64,000 nucleotides of DNA from Ciona intestinalis (taxonomy: Eukaryota > Chordata > Ascidiacea > Phlebobranchia > Cionidae). Under the pieces are notes generated by a model that was not told the origin of the DNA, made no database searches, and was given only the letters and a program-made list of their open reading frames with translations. Of this stretch, positions 26,601 through 37,400 are shown piece by piece (positions within the stretch are counted from its first letter, which is position 1; each line of letters starts with the position of its first letter). The stretch is from assembly GCF_000224145.3 (NCBI RefSeq), contig NC_020168.2, positions 4,003,480-4,067,479 on the forward strand, written 5' to 3'. The position numbers and the translations under genes are program-made.

Positions 26601-29600
26601 TGATCGGGATATTTGGATATTATGTTCTAAAGATGTCCCGTCTTACCCCACTATACTATGTATTTAATTATCTTTAAATACACGAATTAATACTGTATAA
26701 AACAAAGAAAAGGGGATTAGCAGCAAAACGAGTTGTTCCCAACTATATGTTAATAGTTAAGCCCTTTTTGAGCAGGGTTTTTTTAAACTGTGCTGTGGCA
26801 TATTGGGTTCATGAAACGGCTCAGATGCCGCGAAACTATCACTTATTTAAAAAAATCACTCCTAAAGTTACATTTGTGGTAACCCAAAAGCCGGCACGGG
26901 GTGTATGAAACAGAATACCTGTGTTATAACGATTGACGTCGCCTCACCAAATGAGATTACATGATAAGTTACATTCATTCAATCATTCAGATTTCGGTTG
27001 GTCTTTTCGTCCTGATGTATTTTCACCCTGCTGTACACCCGATACTTTATGGTTTCTTTATGAAGGACATACGCAAGCACTTCCTCGTCACTCTAATGCG
27101 GTGCTTTAAGCTTTCCAGGTGTGTTTTGGTGTTGCATCATTACATTATGGTGGGTGGCTTATTGCGGTAACGCCTGAAAAGGGTCGGCTTCTGCGGTTGA
27201 AAGAAACCCATTTGCTTTTAATGCCGCTATATGTGTATGCGGTGTCTGCAACGCTTTTGCAAATCGTATAAGTTAAATTTAAAAGCTGCAATGCTACGTT
27301 GGGTGATGTTTAGGCCATTGAAAATATAATATATAGGAGGGTAGGGGAAGATGAGACAACTTTACATTTTATATTCAATAAACAAAGAACATTCAAAGAA
27401 TTATAAAACCGTATTCTCTCAACTCGCATGGAACGTTCTTAATTGTTTAAACCCCGATCAAGATATTTGGATATTATGTGCTAATGGTGTCTCATCTTAC
27501 CCCACAGTTACTTGTAACTGTCCCGCGCCGTAGCATATTGGATATAATACGCATGCCTCTAACCTAGAAGTTACGGATCCAAGGCTTTTCAGCTCGTCGC
27601 TGCTATATACTGATTGTGAACGCATGTGTCTTTGAGCAAGACACTTAAACGCTAATTGCTTTGGGCCAGTAGGCCCTTTTAGGTTGTCTGTAGTCAGCAA
27701 TACATTAAACGTCACCAGTCATTTTATGCAGACGTAAAGTTACAGGAAAATTCCCATTTTTCTTTTGTGCATTATATTCGACATACTGAAACGCGTGGTA
27801 AAGAGTAAAATTTGTCCTTAGCACAAGCGACATTGGTTTTCTGCTAAACCCCTATTTCCCAATGACCTTTAGTCCACCTACGCGTGCATGGCTTATAGGC
27901 ATGGTACAGATATACCACAAACAGGATTGAGAAACCGCATTTAAAACTAATGGTATCCTGCTCTTTAAATATCACAAATCGTTCTGATCCCATTTATTGA
28001 TTTCAAAGGGCATTTAAACGCAATAGATTAGTAGCATGCTTCGGCAATTAGAAAACAATCCAGCAAAAGCTGTAGTTTCATTATCTAAAAACAACTTGTA
28101 AGTTGAAACTTTTCTATTTAAAATTTCTTTACTTAAACATTTTTCTGCATACCCTAAACGTAAAAACATTACCGAATCGCCAATATATAAATTTAGTACA
28201 CTAAACGTATTGTAGCTAACAAACTGAACGTATTTAGCTTCTATTAAGTGCCGCATGCACTGCGCTTAAAATTCGCATAAAAACTATTACAACTGGATTT
28301 AAACGATGTGCTGTAAAACAGGCTTATCTAAGGGTTCACTAAATTACCTATAAACAAAACTATTTCAGCATGACTTGTTTAAAATTATAAAATTTATTTT
28401 TTTAATTACGTGCAACAAAAAAGTATATAGATTATGTGAATGTGCGACGATAAAAAAATCCCGCTATATTGTAGGTTAGGGTAAGACGGTCCATGTTTTC
28501 TCTATTTTGTCTTCCCTTTTGGCAGCAAACAACCAAAGTTTACAGATTTGTATATCCGTATCCTGCGAGTCTTAACAACGCTATATCTTTAAAAACACGA
28601 TTAGGAAATATAAAAAATACGTGTTACGGCATCATATCTAAAGCCATCACAGTGTACTGTATATGTCATTCTAATCGATTCAACCTTACCGTGGGGCTAA
28701 ATATTTTGGTGACAAAAGGTATGAAAATGTATATCATTATTCTAACTTACTCCGCAAATGGATATTCCTTGTCCAAAATTTCGCTTTGCTTTGACAACCT
28801 CGAATTTGCGGTCAAATTGAAAACTAATTTTCGCGAATCGTTTTCGTTTTAATCTATGAATCTGACTCTAAAACGTTTAATCAGGAAATGGGCTTTCGGT
28901 GTTGCCGGATGTTTACGTTTCTATGATTTAAACAACGTCTTATCACTTCCTTAAATCTGGATCGCGGAAACACTGTATTTTTGGACGATCCGCTAATTTA
29001 CTTGCGGTGAAACGGTCGCTAGATGGCGGCAGCAAACGAGGTTTTAATTGTTTGTTTGTTCCTTGATTCGTCACGCGAGCACTGATGGCTCAGTCAGTTT
29101 TTCCGATATATGGTTAAGATATACCAAGATATGATCCAGGTTTATTTCGCGACGGGAAAAGGTGTAAGTCCGACGTTAAAGCGGTCGGTGTCGTGTAGAT
29201 TGAACTGTCATTGAACCCCGAGTTACTTCCTATAGTGTGCGGGGCACAGACGCCGATCTGCCGCCAAAGAGAAGTCGCCAGCGCCCCAGCACCGACATTC
29301 AAAACCAAACTTGCCTAACCAACATAGAGGCGAGTCGTAGTAGTGAGGAAAAATCGGATCAGTCGAACACCCTGCTTGAAAATTCCGCAACGACGTCATT
29401 CTCGGTCAAGGTGAGCGGCGGTGACGTCATGAGCTGATGACGTCACTGGCAGCACGCCTATATGCAATCTCCATCCTTATGTTCTCACACTGCAACATGA
29501 TAATGAACCGCACTCTTCAAATTTCTTCTGATGCAAATTTCTTCGCTGCAATACCGGCGCACTCCATAATAATCGGTCGCTGCATGTTGTAACCACCAAC

Positions 29601-29871
29601 GTATCAACGGGCATGCTGCGCTCGCTTGTTGTGCTTGATCGTTGTTTTGATGTGATTTGAATGGCGGGTTATAATGCTAACATGCATAACCATGGTTGTC
29701 ATGTTTCTTTCAAATAATCCTTGGCTTAATTTAAGTTTACATGAAAAAATAACCAAATCGATGCATTTTAGTTTCGCAGTAATTCTAATTCACTTCCAAA
29801 CAAACGTACACTCATATTTTAAGTTCTTCATTTACCCTTCTTAGAATACCAGCATCCCGCCGAGCCTCTGA
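14652..29871 (+). CDS. GnRH-receptor-family GPCR
   Basis: A rhodopsin-class seven-helix receptor of the gonadotropin-releasing-hormone receptor family, expected at the plasma membrane. Exons: 14652-14819, 16827-17019, 20517-20623, 24681-24803, 25498-25711, 26270-26433, 26991-27118 and, tentatively, 29236-29410 and 29845-29871. All phases join (0,1,0,0,1,0,2,0). The N-terminus has several NxS/T sequons. Family signatures are HLTLADL plus MPMG in TM2, WNTTMAWLGSEFLCRLCQF leading into TM3, LDRVFSILSP in place of DRY, ERARMKTL before TM6, WGPYYAMGIYHWF in TM6 and HPAVHPILYG in TM7. The last replaces the usual Asn/Asp of NPxxDPLIYG with His twice. If exon 7 is not spliced at 27118 it stops at 27170, giving 382 codons; with the tail exons the product is about 432. 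An alternative last acceptor at 29853 gives a stop at 29963. Identity is strong; the C-tail is uncertain. Introns are full of MITEs. Confidence 0.85.
14842..15095 (+). mobile_element. MITE copy with repeated head (GPCR intron 1)
   Basis: The left end is represented by several imperfect GTGGGGT blocks. It begins about 20 bases after the exon 1 donor. Confidence 0.65.
16409..16606 (-). mobile_element. MITE copy (GPCR intron 1)
   Basis: Full length with well-preserved ends. It lies about 220 bases before exon 2. Confidence 0.85.
17055..17230 (+). mobile_element. MITE copy (GPCR intron 2)
   Basis: Begins 35 bases after the exon 2 donor, with a GGCAGGGTGGGGTAAG left end. Confidence 0.8.
17545..17724 (-). 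mobile_element. MITE copy, first of a three-copy array
   Basis: Reverse orientation. It is followed almost immediately by a forward copy and then a half copy. Confidence 0.8.
17729..17928 (+). mobile_element. MITE copy, second of array
   Basis: Full length, with both ends and the interior clear. Confidence 0.85.
17938..18053 (-). mobile_element. MITE half copy, third of array
   Basis: Only the half ending CCCATCTTACTATATAGC is present. It closely resembles the same half of the copy at 17545-17724, suggesting local duplication. Confidence 0.7.
19091..19517 (+). repeat. 220-bp tandem duplication containing a MITE
   Basis: The flank GGTCTAGTGGTGTATTTTAG at 19091 recurs as GGTCCAGTGGTGTATTTTAG at 19311, each followed by a forward MITE (19116-19310 and 19334-19517). 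The element and about 25 bp of host flank were therefore duplicated together. Confidence 0.8.
19733..19931 (-). mobile_element. MITE copy (GPCR intron 2)
   Basis: One of the best-preserved members, with both terminal repeats nearly intact. Confidence 0.88.
20930..21130 (+). repeat. Degenerate SINE-tail-like segment
   Basis: Contains CTCATAAGCGCACGAGG and CACGCGAGCATAAACAAGT, shared with the better copies at 39690-39910 and 53425-53690. It lies in GPCR intron 3. Confidence 0.45.
21646..21964 (-). mobile_element. MITE copy with about 110-bp insertion
   Basis: The left end is separated from the interior by unrelated A/T-rich sequence; the right half is normal. Confidence 0.7.
22770..23020 (-). 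mobile_element. MITE copy with multiplied right end
   Basis: The terminal block (CCCATCTTACCCCA and variants) occurs about four times in tandem at 22945-23020. Confidence 0.75.
23364..23512 (+). mobile_element. MITE copy, 3' truncated
   Basis: Left end TATAGTAGGTTGGGGTAAG. The right terminal repeat is missing. Confidence 0.7.
23816..24040. repeat. A/T-rich tract and 19-bp tandem duplication
   Basis: Long A and T runs are followed by two direct copies of TTTGTCAGTGGTGAACTAT at about 24000-24038. Confidence 0.6.
24325..24440 (-). mobile_element. MITE partial copy
   Basis: An interior fragment in reverse orientation, abutting the next forward copy head to head. Confidence 0.6.
24448..24654 (+). 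mobile_element. MITE copy immediately before GPCR exon 4
   Basis: Ends 26 bases before the exon 4 acceptor. Confidence 0.75.
25059..25100 (+). repeat. Tandem 20-bp duplication
   Basis: GGGGCAATGCCAGTCGT occurs twice in direct repeat in GPCR intron 4. Confidence 0.7.
25305..25445 (+). repeat. Minisatellite-like array
   Basis: Imperfect repeats of a roughly 30-bp unit around CTAAAAACGATGTAATTTTA, ending about 50 bases before GPCR exon 5. Confidence 0.6.
25816..25930 (+). mobile_element. MITE copy, 3' truncated (GPCR intron 5)
   Basis: Degraded left end and first half of the interior only. Confidence 0.55.
26054..26230 (+). mobile_element. MITE copy just before GPCR exon 6
   Basis: Well preserved. 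Its right end is 40 bases upstream of the exon 6 start. Confidence 0.85.
26463..26659 (+). mobile_element. MITE copy just after GPCR exon 6
   Basis: Starts 30 bases after the exon 6 donor, so exon 6 is bracketed by two same-oriented copies. Confidence 0.85.
26870..26975 (+). repeat. SINE-tail fragment next to GPCR exon 7
   Basis: Shares GGTGTATGAAACAGAA and TAACGACTG-like sequence with the copies at 53425 and 62765. It ends about 15 bases before the exon 7 acceptor. Confidence 0.55.
27332..27510 (+). mobile_element. MITE copy
   Basis: Nearly complete copy in the presumed intron 7 of the receptor. Confidence 0.8.
27535..27720 (+). repeat. tRNA-derived SINE, degenerate
   Basis: Contains GCCTCTAACCTAGAAGTTAC (tRNA-like anticodon arm) followed by GTGTCTTTGAGCAAGACACTT and CTAATTGCTTTGGGCC, the conserved SINE body. 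Confidence 0.6.
28467..28612 (+). mobile_element. MITE copy, 3' truncated
   Basis: Starts TATTGTAGGTTAGGGTAAG and fades after the AACACGATTAGG segment. Confidence 0.6.
29422..29445 (+). promoter_or_regulatory. Paired CRE palindromes
   Basis: TGACGTCA at 29422-29429 and 29438-29445, starts 16 bp apart, with a one-mismatch site (CGACGTCA) at 29391. They begin 11 bases after the proposed receptor exon 8 donor. Confidence 0.45.
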
Positions 29872-30109
29872 GAAGTTCGGGTCTTGCCAGCGCCACCTGC
29901 CGGAAGGAAATCCTCACCCTCGTGCCGGGCGAGCAGCGAGCTCACCTCTCCTCAGTCCTGTAACGGAACGTACTGTGTTGCGCGCCACCAGCGTCCCCTT
30001 TATAGATGCCGGGAAATGCAACAAAAACAACAACAGACAGGAGATATTTCTTCAAGTTCCACCAACAAACGGAGAGCTTTCGACTAAGCGCTGTTGTGAC
30101 GAACGAGTA

Positions 30110-30139
30110 TGACGTCATCGTGGCGTCACCATGACGTAA
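30110..30139 (+). promoter_or_regulatory. CRE pair
   Basis: TGACGTCA at 30110-30117 and TGACGTAA at 30132-30139, just past the GC-rich open stretch at 29845-30109. No gene start was found downstream. Confidence 0.35.
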
Positions 30140-30405
30140 TAATCCTGGTTCAACTATACTGCGGAAGCTTATACCTTCATCAAAGGCGTGGCAGTCCGAC
30201 CACACCGGCTTCCCTCCGTGCGTGTCGCCATAATGGTACCTGGAAAACAACATGCGATGTGATGTTCATTATATGTTTTCAACGCATACGCAGTGATATT
30301 TTTAAGGTGTTGAAGAGGAAAACGTTCCCTTATATTCTTCCAATTGGCGCTTAATACTATCGTTCCAAATTTTAAAAGAAAATACGACAAAGTTCATTAA
30401 AAATT

Positions 30406-30590
30406 ATAGGTTGGGGGGAGATGGGACACCTTTTCATTCTGTTTTCTTAATCTATTTGGTAGTAAATAAGAACATTTAAAGAATTTTAAAACCGTAACCT
30501 TACAACTCCCATATACCGTTGTAAATTGTTTAAAACAGGATATTTAGATATTATGTTCCAAAGGTGTCCCGTCTTCCCCCACCCTACTAT
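30406..30590 (+). mobile_element. MITE copy
   Basis: Full length. The left terminus is shortened to TATAGGTTGGGGGG. Confidence 0.83.
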
Positions 30591-30925
30591 TTAATCACAT
30601 AAGACAAAGCTTAAGAATACACTGCACACGTACTAGATACGCTACGTTCGCCAGCCATACGTTTTCTGTGCAATACCTTGCTTGTAATTATATCCCATAC
30701 TAAAATGTCCCAGCGAGTAAATGCAAAAGTTCCACCCGTTGTAAATTGTTACCGGGACATCCCCATTTGTGATCCCAACAGCACTCGAATTTATTCGTCC
30801 CCATTTCTGTTTCTGTTTCATTCCTTTACTTTTGCTTCAACGGAAAATTGAACGACATTTACTTTTCTATGTTTTGCGAGTTCAGTTTGCAGCTTTCGTC
30901 AATAGTTTCACTTCTTGTTGTTATT

Positions 30926-31112
30926 TATTAGGGTGGGGGAAGATGGAACACCTTTTCACCCTATTTTCTCGTCTCATTTGGTAGTAAACAAAGAACATTC
31001 AAAGAATTGTAAAACCGTATCCTCACGACACCCATAGACCGTTGTAAATTGTTGAGAACACATTTATGATATTAGGATATTATATGGCGTCCCATCTTAC
31101 CCCAACCTACTA
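30926..31112 (+). mobile_element. MITE copy
   Basis: Full length, with an AACCTACTAAAC right end. Confidence 0.83.
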
Positions 31113-32320
31113 AACATTTATATTGAATCCTTATTTTTAACATCTAAACGTCAACAGTCCGCTAACTATTAATAACGTTGCCGAATCCGCAACTTTATAA
31201 ATACTTCCTTAAATGTAGCTGTTTCACTTCTTACTAATTCGTCTTAGCATTATATAGGCCGATAGCCGTATATTATAATTCTACTCCATTCTATATGGGT
31301 GAGGTTCTACGGCAAGGCACGCCAGGGGTCCTGGAATTTAGGCCAGAATTTGCCCATTATGAATTGGCCATTTTTTAAATACCTAATCCATGGCCCATTA
31401 CCCAAACACTCACATTATAGTTACTGCTGGTATGCACCGCTTGCCACACTAGAATAATCCCGCATTGTTTTAAATTAACTTTTCGCGTCACAGGTGTATA
31501 CGATGTTCCCATATTGTCGTCCGGGAAATGCTTTCAGTAAAATATTAACTTTGTATTTTGCGTCGATACAGTCGTGTAATGCCGTGCCAAATAAATACGC
31601 ATTCAATGTGCACAGGGCTGTCCATACCTCAACTGAAATGCAATCGCGACGTGTAAGTTGACCCGATTAAAAAAGGAAATGGTAAACATCTTCGTTTTAA
31701 AGGTAAATTATGTTTAAATGAATCAATGTAACTTTTTATCCTCGTGTGGCGGGAACGACCGTCGTTATAACAGCAGCACGGGTGTCCTTTTTCATACACT
31801 TCCTGCTGCCTGTGAATTACCATGTATACCAACTTTGTGGGTGATTTTTTTATTGCGACAATTTAGGAGACAAATAGGGGTACTTTTATTCCGAAAACCG
31901 CCATCGATATTGGTTTACGTGTTACAGCAATAGTGCACACCTTGAATTTTGGCTGCTTTAGTGCAAGTATAGCTTAATTCTAGTACTTTTACATTTTAAT
32001 TCAAATTTAAAGTACGCATCTGACAACGTGACGAAAAGTAATTCCAATGTCATTTGACAATTCTGTGAGGTTTTACGTTTTCGAAGACCAAATTGAAGTA
32101 AAGGTCGAAATATTTTAAAACCATCGGGTTAAAAGGTCTTCGAACGTAACGGACATTCATTACAGCAAGGCGGGCTCGTTTTTAGGACGTAAAAATGTCG
32201 GTTTAAGATTTAAAGAGTTTGTTTGTTTTGGTCATCGGATATAGTAAGGTCGTGACGTCACGGTGGTCAAAATGGTCGTTTGTGACGTAGGTGGCCGCTA
32301 AGGATAACTGGACTAAATAT

Positions 32321-32520
32321 ATATAGTAGAGTAGGGGAATATGGGACACCTTTAGCACATAATATTTAAATGTTCTAATCGAGTTTTAAAGAATTAACAA
32401 TGGAAGTCAACGAAAGTCGTGAGGATAGGGTTTTATAATTCTTTGAATGTTCTTGCTTTACCACCAAATGGGACGAGACTAAAGAATAAACAGGTGTCCA
32501 TCTTCCCCGACCCTACTGTA
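32321..32520 (-). mobile_element. MITE copy
   Basis: Full length, reverse, with ends ATATAGTAGAGTAGGGG and CCGACCCTACTGTA. Confidence 0.85.
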
Positions 32521-32768
32521 TTTCAAATTATACGTGGTAGCAATAGCAATAGAATTAACCAAGACGCCCATTAAACTTGCTATTTGCCGTGTCAGAAGAT
32601 GGCTAAGAAAACATAGTTTAGTTTATTGACCTGTCATCGGCGAATGGTCGTAAAACTCGCCACCATCAAACCACTGCCATTAAAAATCTGCTGGTGGCCG
32701 GTTCCATTCAGTCAAGGAATTTCAGTCGCAATCTCGCCTTTTAAATAATTTATCTTAAGCTGGCTAAT

Positions 32769-32964
32769 ATATATAGTAGGGTGGGGGGCGGGACACCTTT
32801 AGCATATAATATCTAAATATCTCGATCGTGTTTTAAACAATTAACAACGGTCTGTAGGAGCCGTGATGAGAATCTGTTTTTATAATTCGTTGACTGTTCT
32901 TTGTTTACTACCAAGTGTGACGAGAAAATAGCTTAAAAAGTTGTCCTAACTCTTTCCACCCTAC
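32769..32964 (-). mobile_element. MITE copy
   Basis: Left end well preserved. The right end has drifted (CTCTTTCCACCCTAC). Confidence 0.8.
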
Positions 32965-34486
32965 CGCATGCTAATTGATTTTACCAGCTCGGTTTAGATT
33001 TTTTCTTCAGTGGCCGTGAGTTATCCAAACCGCTAGATTAGAATGATTGCTGCTGCAAATTCGGTTGGTGATTCAGACGCGAGGCATGCCAGGTTTTACT
33101 GGATTATAGACGCTCTGATAAGCATCTGCTAGCACTACAGTGGTTATATGGTTGCAAGCGGTAATGGTGTGCAAGAAGACGCGGTTGCAGATATAGAACC
33201 AGTCCTGTTTGGCAAAAACTACGGCTTAGCGTAAACCTATGCTTATAGTAATTTGCTAGGTGAGGGCGTGTTTGGTTTTTCTTCGACTTGGCTAATTGCC
33301 ATAATGCTGCAGGTGCCTTTGAAAAACATCGCTAATATCTTAACCCTTGCTACGCAGCTTGTGTATTTGAGCGTACGTTATAAAGGATCACGGTCAAAAC
33401 AAATAGATTGAAGTTTACAGTCTGTCAAATTGAGGTCCCACCCTTGTTATAACAAGCGCTTACAATTGGCTGGAGAAACATGAACGCTTCATGTTCAAAC
33501 GGTTAGCAGGACAATGCGCATACTGTTGGTAAAATCTCCCCTGTGTATCGCGGTAGGGCCGCATTGGAGTAAAAATTATAATTCAGCACTTCGGTGGGCG
33601 AAGGTCGGTCAACAGAGTGTATTATTCGAACTAAAATGAAGTAAATTATACGGTTGATATTCATAAATTTGTCGTTACATCACCCCGACTAAAGTTAATT
33701 TGCGTATTTGCGGAAGTAGCTTTCGATAAAATGTGTTATAAAGTCACGAAACCTATGTTTTAAACTTTTTATGATTTTTATCGTTGCCTAATTCACCCCG
33801 GAAGTCACTTTAGAACTTCATGTCTGGAGATGAGAATTTGGGAAAAGATAATCAATTCATGAATTTATCGTACGAAAACACTTTATGTACAAAAAAACTC
33901 CAAAAATAGTAGTGTAAACTTTAATTGTACCCGCGTATAGAAATGACCCAATAGTTATGTCAGCGTGACTTTTCTATATGGCGTACCATGGCCCACTTAT
34001 AACTCCCGACACGACTTTATATTTGACCATTGGTAGCTATGAGAAATCCGCACAGCAGTACTTTAAATAGCGTGACTTTAGCAGTGTATTATCAACGTGA
34101 CTTATACAGCACTTTTAACTCCCAAACCGATTCTTAGTTTTTTTGCCATTTTACTAGCGAAAAATCCGCATGCTATAGGTCCGAAGTGGTTTTGCACTTA
34201 GACCTCGGATGCATGGTGTGTGCAGTTTAGACAGGTTCATAGCAAGGTCAGACTACGTCTGCCGTGCGAGAGTGGTTTTGTTGCGTATTAGGATACGTCC
34301 AGGCACCGAAGGGTAGCTTATCAGCTGAATTTGTGATTTGCGGTGCCCGCACCCTGCTATAGCTTGAGCGAGGTTCGGAGACAAGAGGAAAAAACGATGG
34401 AAGTTTGTTTCTTACTCTTGCTGTGTTTTTCGTAATCAACTTGATTTAAAAATTATAAAGGTGTTACTCACAGAGAATTGTGTATA

Positions 34487-37400
34487 ATGTTAGACGTCTT
34501 AGGTGTTGCAATGTTTCGTTTCGTGATATATACCATGCTTCTAGGACTGTGCAAAGGTAGGTAACGGAATGTGCTGGTGAATGGTAGACCTAGTTTTAAA
34601 CATCGTTAAAGAAATCCGAACGCCAAATTCAAAGTACTTTTTTTTACCTTTGAACATAGTAAACTGCAAATAAATATTTTAAAGTGGGATCGAGAAGATG
34701 GGACACCCTTTCATTCTATTTTGTTGTCCCATTTGGGAGAACATTCAAACAATTGTAAAACCGTATATCCTTACGGCACTTATATAGAATGTTGTTAATT
34801 GTTTGAAACACAATTAGGATGTATGCATAATATGTCCTAAACGTGTCCCGTCTTCCCCCACCCAACTATATATGCAACAAAACTTTCAATATTTCGACGT
34901 TCTAAAAATACGTTTTCTAAGCAGTTACGTCGCAGGCCATATAGTTGCGATAATGAGCCAAATCTGGTCTAAATCCCATGGTTCCTGTCGTGTCTCGCTG
35001 CAGGGTCTCATCCATGTAGATTACTACACAATAAAATATAATCTCACTGAGAAATAGTTAAAATGTTACGGTCCCCCGTTTAAATATTTTTATAGAATTT
35101 TGTATCTTTAAGACCACTGATTTTCGCTTATTATTATTATCTATTCTGTAAGGGCGATGATCTTCACAGTGACACGCCGTAGGATTTAAACTATATAGCT
35201 GGCCCATTATTCCGTCCCTTCAAACCGTAATATTTTTACCGTTTTTTTGTTTAAAAAATAAAAATGTAAATGAAATAACAATATTTTACCGTTTCTTTTG
35301 CAAAAAAATAAAATTATCAACAGATTATCCAAGGAACTATTTCTAGGTGAACTACTTTGCGATGATTTCTCGTGCTTCTTTGGAGGTGTGTGCAATTTCA
35401 CTTCGCCAACCGATTCCCACTGCGCATGCCCGGAAATGACGTGTAACAGCGGGATGCCGGACGTGGAAGTTTGTGGCGATGATGACGTCACATATGCTAA
35501 TTATTGCGATCTGGAACGTCGAAGATGTTTAACACAGAGGACAATCTATATACAAAGCGTTGGGGCTTGTGAAGGTACGTAAATAAAATAAAGGTATTGT
35601 AGGGTGGGGTAAAATGGAACATATTTCTACTTTTCTATAATTAAGTCCCACTTTGTACTAAACAAAGAATATATACAAAACTATAAAACCGTATCCTCAC
35701 GACTTTTAAATAACGTTGTTAACTTTTCAAAACAGAAACATGAAAAAGGCCATAAGGGGATTTAGGTGCTAACGGTATACTAATTGAACCCACAGTACTA
35801 TAACCCATTTAGCCTCGCGTAAAAAACGTTCGTTATAACACGGGTTTTATATTAATGTGTAAACAAAGTAACGACATGTGTTATGAAGTAATAGCCAAAT
35901 CTGGCCTAAATCCCAGGTCTTCGACAAGCACTTTGCGCATAAAATAGAACGATAAGTGTAAGAGGTTTCAATGACCATTGTAATCCCCTTTACATTTAAT
36001 CCAACCCATATGAACTCTGCTGGCCGACTGAATTATGCAGTTTATTTTAATATATAGTAGGGCAGGGGGAAGATGGAACACTTTTTCATTCTACTTTCTC
36101 GTATCATTTAGTAGCAAACAAAGAACATTCAAAGAATTATAAAACCGTATCCTCACGACTCCCATAGGTTAATATTAATTGTTTAAAACGCGATCAGGAT
36201 ATTTGGATATTATGTGCTAAAGGTGTATACTGTCTTCTCCCACCATATATATATTTAGGTATACGCAAAGAACGTAAACATCAATTTTGTAAACCACTAA
36301 CCAATTTTAAATTTTTACATTGTGTCACTTGTTTATTCCAAACTCATATAGTTTTTAAGCGCTAGGTTGGTTTGACCTTATGGTATTTCGCTCATTAGCA
36401 ATACTTGTTTTGGTTTCTTCAAGAGGTTTCTAAGTACTGTTGACTGCGGTTTATTGCGCCTTGGGAATATTTGTGGTTTGCTCCCAAATTTTACCGCTTG
36501 TGGCAATACTTCTTGGAAGTCATTCATTTCTAAGGATTTTTTTTGGTACTTGTTTACTCCCACTGGTTCCTTATGGCTTTTTAAAAATCTAATTCGTTAG
36601 TTCTATATTACACAAAAGGTAAAATATTTTCCCGAAATATTTACCCACAAATTTAGGTGAACGGTAACTCGTAAGCGGCAGGAGGTGTAGGAAACAGGGC
36701 ACCGGTTTTATAACTGCTGTCGTTGCTCCACCACGTAAGAATAAATAAGTTACATTCACTCATTTATTCATAATTTACCTTTAAAATACGAAAGATACCT
36801 TCGCGAATAAAATGCCTAAAAACCCGTAAACCTTTAGATTAGTATAGGGTTTTAAAATTCGATTTTTTATGCAACATATGGTTGGTTAAATTCGTAGGTT
36901 GTCGCAACGTAAATCTAGCATTTGTTTTCTCAATACGGGTGGCATTTAACGCTCACGTTTACTCCCCAAGTAGTTTATGAATCAGCGCCCGTTTCGTTTC
37001 AAATGTCGAAGATTGGGTCTGGTTAACTTCGTACGACCTTACTGAGGTATTTAGTCGTTTCATTTAGTAGACTTGCACCGCAACATTTCAGTGTGCGTCT
37101 AATTGGTTTCCTATAAAGGTCTACGCGAAGAACATCGACTTGACGCCCTTGTTTGACAGCTTTAAGACTCACGTCACGGCGTGTTGTTATACGTCGGAAG
37201 AACACACCGCATCGTTTAACAATGCGGTTACGATAATGATCGCGAAAATAGAACGCACCGCGTGATTCATATTAGTTGCTGAGGTCAGCGCTATGTGTTT
37301 TTGAGCATTATTACGTCCATAGTGATAAAGCACTAATACGCGGCTAGACTCGTATTGATAGCTCCTGTCGCCGTTTTGTCATTTACCAACTGGGGTTCTG

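Larger units (their letters stand above)
30140..34486. other. Intergenic region, no gene recognised
   Basis: Contains four MITE copies and one TGACGTCA at 32253-32260. Open frames of 60-80 codons occur but lack splice-site support or domains. Confidence 0.5.

Noticed and set aside
29942..30390. Overlapping open frames on both strands
   Set aside because: GC-rich sequence is open in several frames at once, so length alone is not evidence. Only a splice-compatible tail was kept, with low confidence.
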